64,000 bases of DNA, taken from Epiperipatus broadwayi (Eukaryota; Onychophora; Udeonychophora; Euonychophora; Peripatidae). Made by a program: the position numbers and the translations under genes. Position 1 is the stretch's first letter. Every line of letters begins with the position of its first letter. The notes under the pieces are model-generated. The model was not told the DNA's origin and did not search any database. It saw nothing but the letters and a program-made list of their open reading frames with translations. Where the stretch lies: the NCBI GenBank assembly GCA_028023455.1, contig JAQFVV010000022.1, positions 11,985,100 to 12,049,099 on the forward strand. The letters are read 5' to 3'. Below, in pieces: positions 58,346 to 64,000 of this stretch.

Positions 58346-58965
58346 CTACTGGGTGATAAAAGGTAGAAAGATGGTTGTAGAGGCGCTACAATCACTGATT
58401 TGAATAAACGTTAAAGTTCCACCAATAGCAAAAATGTTAAATTTAAAAATGTTTTTTAAAAAAATCTTTCCAAATAGGAGGAAGTTTGCATGTATCATCT
58501 TGCTTATTGATCCAATCTGGCCTTTTAAGTATCTCAATGCTTCTCTAATTTTGCACTGGTAGAGATTATCACATCTGGATATGATCCTGGTACTAGAAAA
58601 ATTAATTTTATGACCTGAATCTATAGTATGGAGTGAGTGCTGATGATGATGAGTGTTGTTTAACTGCATTAGCAAACTCATCTCTCCTAACACTGATGTG
58701 ACAATTACTCATACCTATGTAAGAAGCTTTACAATTTTTACATGAGATTTGATAAACACCATGAGATTCAAGAGGGATTGAATCCTTAGGCTTGGTTATT
58801 ATATTGCTGATATTTTGATGAGTAGAAAATGCTGTATCTATATTATAGCATTTTAATATTCACCCAATACTGTCTGTAGTTCCTTTTACATATGGAACAC
58901 AAATCCTAATAGCTGATTTATCATCTTCTTGTTTCCTATTTTGTCCATTTTGGGCTTGAAATAAG
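58346..58965 (-). pseudogene. Penelope-like element remnant: GIY-YIG endonuclease region
   Basis: Minus strand, with one stop and one frameshift, gives IRICVPYVKGTTDSIG, then GVYQISCKNCKASYIG (58760-58713), SVRRDEFANAVKQHSSSSAL and, in a second frame, HKINFSSTRIISRC and REALRYLK-type sequence. GVY-x(9-11)-YIG with paired Cys is the GIY-YIG core that follows the reverse transcriptase in Penelope-like elements. Known role: nicking the target for reverse transcription. The RT domain is missing and the copy is dead. The 58317-58345 tail (TTTCGACTTGGTCACACAAG) fits the element's 3' end. Confidence 0.72.
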
Positions 58966-58999
58966 GCTTTTTTTATATAAATTTATAATCATATATATA

Positions 59000-60690
59000 C
59001 ACGAAGTATTTTCTGTATTGTTAACATTAATAAAATATATATATTGTACCAGTAGTGTTCTAGCTATTAATGGGTAAAATCACAAAGTTAGTTTAATAAT
59101 ATCAGCACCAAAACTGAGTTACTCTAGACAACCTACAGTGCCAGCCAAACTATAGCTGTGTGACTGTGCAGCTAATGTAATGGGTTGCCTGTACGACTGA
59201 GACTCTATTGTAGTAAAGTTAATAGATTAAACAAGTATGGAATTAACAAAAAGAGGAAATAGAGGACTTTGTAAATCTTATCCTATTTCCTCCCTTTCTA
59301 TCAATAAACATTTAAAAATAAGTTACTTAATGCTATACCTAGCTCCAAGAAATATGAACAAATGCTAATAATACAATAAACAACTTATATTTTAATGATT
59401 ATTTACAGTAAATCTTGGCAAAATATTTACTCTTTTACTCAATCACATACATATAAGTAATAATAATCATAGTATATTAATGGTCATCAAATGAGTATAT
59501 AAATTATATTAAGGAAACAACTTCCTGAAGTTATATAAATGTTGATTTTGAAAACTCATGGTGATGTGAAGCAATGCATATATTTATAATTAAGAGAAAA
59601 AATATATATTTACCTGCTTGCGTAATTTCACTTTAACCAAATTACAAACAAATATTCAATTTATTACGACTTTTATTGGTCTGATTGATGAATTCAAGAA
59701 AGTTTAAATAAGTTAAGATTTTCATAAGTCAGTGTGGCTATAATTTTGAATAATACTAATTATTTTCTCTCAATCATATCTATTTGAATATAATTAAACA
59801 TAAAATGCAATAACTAACAAATATAATTATAGTAATATCAATGACCAAATATGATTTATAAATCTGCGGCCTATGTAAATTACTTAATAATGAAGTATTT
59901 GTGATATATTCCTATGATGATTCAAATATTCCATATGGTATATTATGGTGAGATTTCATGGTAACCAACCAGTATAGATCCTATTATATGTGTTGAAAAT
60001 AACATTCATTTATTATTGTGAATAATATATTGGATTAGTTATGGTTGAATGATAATTGGAGTATACATATAAACATAAGTATCCATGCAATTTTTTTTTG
60101 TCTATATTATTGAGATGTTTTAATCTTTTCCTGCATTATACAATATTTCTGGTGCGAAGATAATACATGTATGTCAAGTAACTATTTGTAAAATCCAATG
60201 ATTTGAATTGAATCAAGATTGGCTTTTATGAATAATCCCTAGTGATACATATATTTATAGCCCATCCATTAATTTCCTGTAATGCTAAAAGAAATCATAT
60301 TTGATGCCAATTGTTTGGTTAAATCTGCCGAAATCACATATATATGTTTTCGCTAATACTACTGTAAAATAAAAATTTTTATTTTGGAATGCAAATTCTA
60401 AAATAATTCCTTGCTGTTAGCCCATTACTTTGTTTGGAGATTTGACTGGGTTTCTTAGGCTTTCATTGTTTCTTTGTGTGAACTTTTATAATTAAGCACA
60501 TTATTTCCTAGAATACCCTGAGGATTGCTAAAGTCTGGGTTTCTTCAATGATGAACAAATGTATTTAAAAGTGAAGATTAAATATATATATTCCTGTAAA
60601 TTTTTGTGATAATCTCTTGCCAACCATTTATATCTCTGATCGTTTGTTTAATAATGATATCATACCATTTGTTGTTAGGGCTACCACTGC
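59000..60690. other. A+T-rich DNA without recognisable features
   Basis: No gene or structured repeat noticed. Confidence 0.4.
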
Positions 60691-60691
60691 C

Positions 60692-60746
60692 TTGCAATCT
60701 TCTTTATAAAATTTTTATTTGCAATCTTCTTTATAAAATTTTTATT
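60692..60746 (+). repeat. 27-bp tandem duplication
   Basis: TTGCAATCTTCTTTATAAAA at 60692 is repeated at 60719. Confidence 0.85.
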
Positions 60747-61184
60747 AAGCAATGTATTATTGTCAAACATTAATTATACTTATATATAACAGATTTATAA
60801 TAAGAATTGTGTAAATTTTTAAATATATAGGTTGAATAGATTTATGAGTGTCTAGGAATATATATGTATATGTAGATGATGGCTGTCAGTTTCTGATTAA
60901 AATAATGAGCTATTTTTAATAGTTATATAAAAAGATGAACAGTGTCTGATACTGTGTTGGTTTTGGATGATCTACCCATAGGGTACAATATATATTTATA
61001 ATAGAATAATCATATTAAGTATATTAATAAAATTACAAAATTTGCTTCATAACAACATTTAGCCTAAAAAATAACAAATACAGCAATCTTAACTTCAAAG
61101 AAGTCCTCATAAAAGTGATAGTATAGATTCAAATTGAATAATCAAAAGGAATTCTTTGACATTTTTTTTAATTCATTGTACTCA

Positions 61185-61830
61185 TAAAAGATAATCTATG
61201 CATTATCAAATAATATTTTAAGACTATTAGCTATTTCTAATTCTACTTTTATGAATTTTAACTCTTTCATATATAATTTTTAAATAGATGCATGGAATTT
61301 CATAAACTATTCTTGGAAAGTTTTTACAGTCAATGGATTGTTTAAAATTATTTAAGAATAAATTCAAATTATGATATTTCTTTCAAGCAATCCTTATTAT
61401 TATTAGGAATAAATCAAAATTATTATTATTAAATATATTTTTAATAAAATTATGAAAAAAATACCATCAAAATATTATAAAAAAAATCTTTATTAAATTA
61501 TTTTCTTTGAATCAAAGCATAACGTTCATTAATTAAGTCTTTTATTCCTGTAATAGAAATTCATCCATGCAAAATAATCATTTATTGGAGAATGTAAGGA
61601 TTTCTTGAAAGAAAAGTCTTCATTTGAATTCACTATTAAATAATTGTAAATAGACTATTAATGTTAAAAATATTCCATGAATAGTTTATAAAATTTCATT
61701 TAGCTGTCTTCAAATATATTTATGAAAGAGTTAAAATTGATAAAAGTAGAATAAAAAAAGAATTCTTTATACATTCATTAACATAACATTGGTCATAAAA
61801 TATTATTTGATGATACAAAAATTATCTTTT
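61185..61830. repeat. Long imperfect palindrome
   Basis: AAAAGATAATCTATGCATTA, AAATAATATTTTAAGA, TTTTAACTCTTTCATATA and ATTTCATAAACTATTC on the left each have an inverted counterpart on the right (TATGAAAGAGTTAAAATTGA, GAATAGTTTATAAAATTTC). Arms over 200 bp, well diverged. Confidence 0.65.
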
Positions 61831-62279
61831 AAGAATGCAATAAAATAAAAAATCAAGAAGACTCTTTTGATTAATCATTTTGGATTTAAGGCTACCAATT
61901 TTATAAGAATTTCCTTTGATATTAGTGATCAGAATTTGCATTAAATTATGGATAGTTACATGTATGTTTTATTAATAGTTTTGCATTTGAGAAAATCTAT
62001 TTGTTTAATAGGCAAGACCATGGCTGTAAAGAAAAGTTTGTAATATTACTTGTAATCTTTATTCTTTCATGATTATTATGTTTTGATTATGATTACTAGT
62101 ATAGTATTAGATTGCATGATATATATATATATATAAATTTAAAGAAATAAAGTGATACACAATACAATTTTAAAGCACCCATTGCTTTCCACAAAGACTT
62201 AATAATATTTAAATAATGAAAGCTGAAGACCATGGAAGATATGTATCATCCTTCTCAAAAATAAAATTGTCATATCTCA

Positions 62280-62770
62280 CCTTGGTTTCAAATAATGGAT
62301 TACTCCAGATTCTATCTGATCGTATTGAGCATTCACTGCTATGAACTTATGTAAATAGATAGCCAATGGCAAGAATAGGCTAGTAGGCAATGATGCTGAC
62401 TGAATCCAAATATTTCCATTAAGGATGAGGATTTAGCAATAAAGTAGTCTTTTTGAAAGTAGGGTCAGAGAATTATTCTCACAAAGCTGAAAGACAGAAT
62501 ACACATTCTCCATATATGTTCTTAGAGAACTGCTGTTATAAAACTGAAAGATAGAATCTCCATTCTCCAGACAATAGGGGTTAATCTAAATGGTTGACAC
62601 AGTAAGGCAAGTCCACATTCAGAATTTGAGCTTCTAGGACCAAACATTGGCACAAGGCAATCTGCCATAGTACAACTGGAAGTGTGACTGGACCGACCCA
62701 TGAGGCAGGCTGCCAAGATACAACTTAAAGTGGTATGAAACTTATAAGAGCACATGCAGTCCCTTCTTCT
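62280..62770. other. Less A+T-rich block, unassigned relic
   Basis: A minus-strand frame of 77 codons (62755-62522) has Cys-rich pieces, and CTGAAAGAYAGAATMYMCAT is directly repeated (about 62488 and 62541). No family recognised; probably mobile-element debris. Confidence 0.25.
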
Positions 62771-63406
62771 GTAGTTGATCCTATAATTAGAAGTGATATC
62801 CTGCCAATAGTATCAGGTATAATATAGCCATTGTAAAATATATTGTAAATATGAGGGTATATTTGTTTTCATATTCATTGATAAATATATTAGAAACGTA
62901 CATGTTTGTACTTACATGGGTTTGTGACTGCTTGAAACACAACAAAAATGGAAATAGATACCACTTCACAAAATTATTAAATTAATTCTTTCATCAAAAA
63001 AATGCAAAAAATAAAAGACACTAAGCTAGTTGTTTAATTAAATTTTCTTCCTCTGGAAAATGAGAAATAGCTACTTTAATCTTAAACTATGTCAAATTCT
63101 TAGTTTGTTCTGCATTTCAATCTTTAAGAATTCACATTTCCATGATTACATATTTAGAAAAAAAGGAAAACATTCTCTTTATTACTATCCCTATATTCCG
63201 TTTTTCATAACATTCATTATCTTTTCTATCCTTGATTACTTTTTAGTTAAAAATAAAAAATATCCATTTACTCCAATATTGAACAATAGTTGGATTAACC
63301 TTAGGCCAGCTATGTAGGAAAATAAAATCCTAAGTCTGACAGAAAAGTAAAAACAATTTCAAGTTTTATCTCATCTCAGGAAGATACACTACTATTATAC
63401 TATGAA

Positions 63407-63726
63407 ATATATTTTAAAAGAGGCAAAATTCTCCATACAGTAATGTCACTCAGTACAAGCCAGAGTAATCAATGGATGCCAGAAGGCTTGTGCATAAAAT
63501 CCCTATCTAGTGCCTACTCATCCAATATCCCCAGACTAGTTTCTAGCTTGTGGCTTTTGTCAGTGAGGAGCCTTGGATCTGAGAGCACTGCACCTAGATC
63601 AACACATCCATTGATTACTCTGGCTTGCACTGAGTGGCACTACTGTATGAAGAGTTTGCCTGTTTTAATAACAGTTATGAGCAAACATAAGAAATGGTGA
63701 TCATGTGATGTTTAGATATATTTTAA
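63407..63726. mobile_element. Hammerhead-family fold-back, opposite orientation, 11-bp direct repeats
   Basis: ATATATTTTAA at 63407-63417 and 63716-63726. The left arm GAGGCAAAATTCTCCATACA through AATCAATGGATG is mirrored by CATCCATTGATTACTCTGGC to ATGAAGAGTTTGCC. Here the tail (GGTGATCATGTGATGTTTAG) is at the right end only, opposite to the copies at 5.8 and 54 kb. The single-copy centre holds one minus-strand ribozyme relic. Frames inside are not genes. Confidence 0.8.
63520..63578 (-). ncRNA. Hammerhead-like core, G8 to A (defective)
   Basis: Minus strand CUGACAA instead of CUGACGA, then AAGCC-ACAA-GCU, GAAAC UA GUC, UGGGGA. Stem I is intact, so the scaffold persists although cleavage should be lost. 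Confidence 0.55.
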
Positions 63727-64000
63727 CATGTTCTATGATCATCAAATTTAATAGTAATGTCAAGTCATATAATGCATATGAATTAAAGATTTTACAGCAA
63801 TTTTGTAAAAGAATGCTCTCTTCTAGCTTAGAGAATGTGTGAATATATATATGTGGGTGTATGTAATTTACATCATCATAGACCTCAACTTCAAACAAAT
63901 CAGATTAACAGAAATCACTTGTCAAAAGATTACATTAAGTAGTAATTTTATTTACTATCTGTTTGTAGTATTATTTTGACAACAGATTAAACATGAGAAC

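Noticed and set aside
58346-58693. 115-codon frame as an intact gene
   Set aside because: It is the 3' part of the Penelope-like remnant after a frameshift.
62522-62755. 77-codon frame as a gene
   Set aside because: No start context, splice pattern or recognisable motif; it sits in repeat-like DNA.
63443-63700. 85-codon frame
   Set aside because: It lies wholly in the hammerhead fold-back repeat, and the matching frame is broken in the other copies; likewise 5719-5940.

Overview
This window is animal (eukaryotic) genomic DNA. It is very A+T-rich, has no prokaryotic gene organisation, and carries spliced exons with GT/AG borders inside introns of 7-12 kb, tRNA-derived SINEs, non-LTR retrotransposon tails, a Penelope-like element, hAT-like and other terminal-inverted-repeat elements, and a degenerate TTAGGG-like block. 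An invertebrate such as a mollusc, flatworm or cnidarian fits, but I cannot name the species and do not claim one.

The only gene I recognise with confidence is on the minus strand: five exons (28694-28793, 28465-28570, 20924-20982, 8913-8981, 1953-2031) that join in frame with consensus splice sites and encode the start of a calpain-type penta-EF-hand calcium-binding domain. Its 5' part (the cysteine-protease region, if present) and its last exons are not visible here, so most of the first 28.8 kb is intron. A small possible terminal exon of another gene (4420-4626, minus), an unassigned open frame (6424-6657, minus) and a possible first exon in a CpG-richer tract (43412-43453, plus) are weaker.

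The rest is largely mobile DNA. 1-5.2 kb: diverged tandem repeats, two head-to-tail LINE tails and a long hairpin. 5.8-6.3, 54.05-55.74 and 63.4-63.7 kb: copies of one fold-back family that contains hammerhead-ribozyme-like cores (CUGANGA, stem II, GAAAC UA GUC), arranged in the 54-kb copy as head-to-tail 455-bp monomers followed by an inverted copy. 12-35 kb: SINEs, hairpins and decayed coding relics. 35.2-36.5 kb: a 1247-bp element with 49-bp terminal inverted repeats and an exact 8-bp target duplication, enclosing a telomere-like array. 42.5-43.5 kb: a CpG-richer, possibly promoter-like tract. 45-53 kb: SINEs, a hAT-like element and LINE tails. 57-58.2 kb: a repeat cluster. 58.3-59 kb: a Penelope-like GIY-YIG remnant.

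The most interesting pattern is that the hammerhead-bearing fold-backs, and two unrelated fold-backs at 4.8 and 22 kb, are flanked by 11-14-bp direct repeats (the same size as the SINE target duplications). Each is asymmetric: one end has an unpaired tail of about 35-55 bases and the other end stops within the hairpin arm. This suggests target-primed reverse transcription followed by snap-back second-strand priming of circular or concatemeric ribozyme RNA, a retrozyme- or Penelope-like lifestyle. This mechanism is inference; the structures are visible in the sequence.
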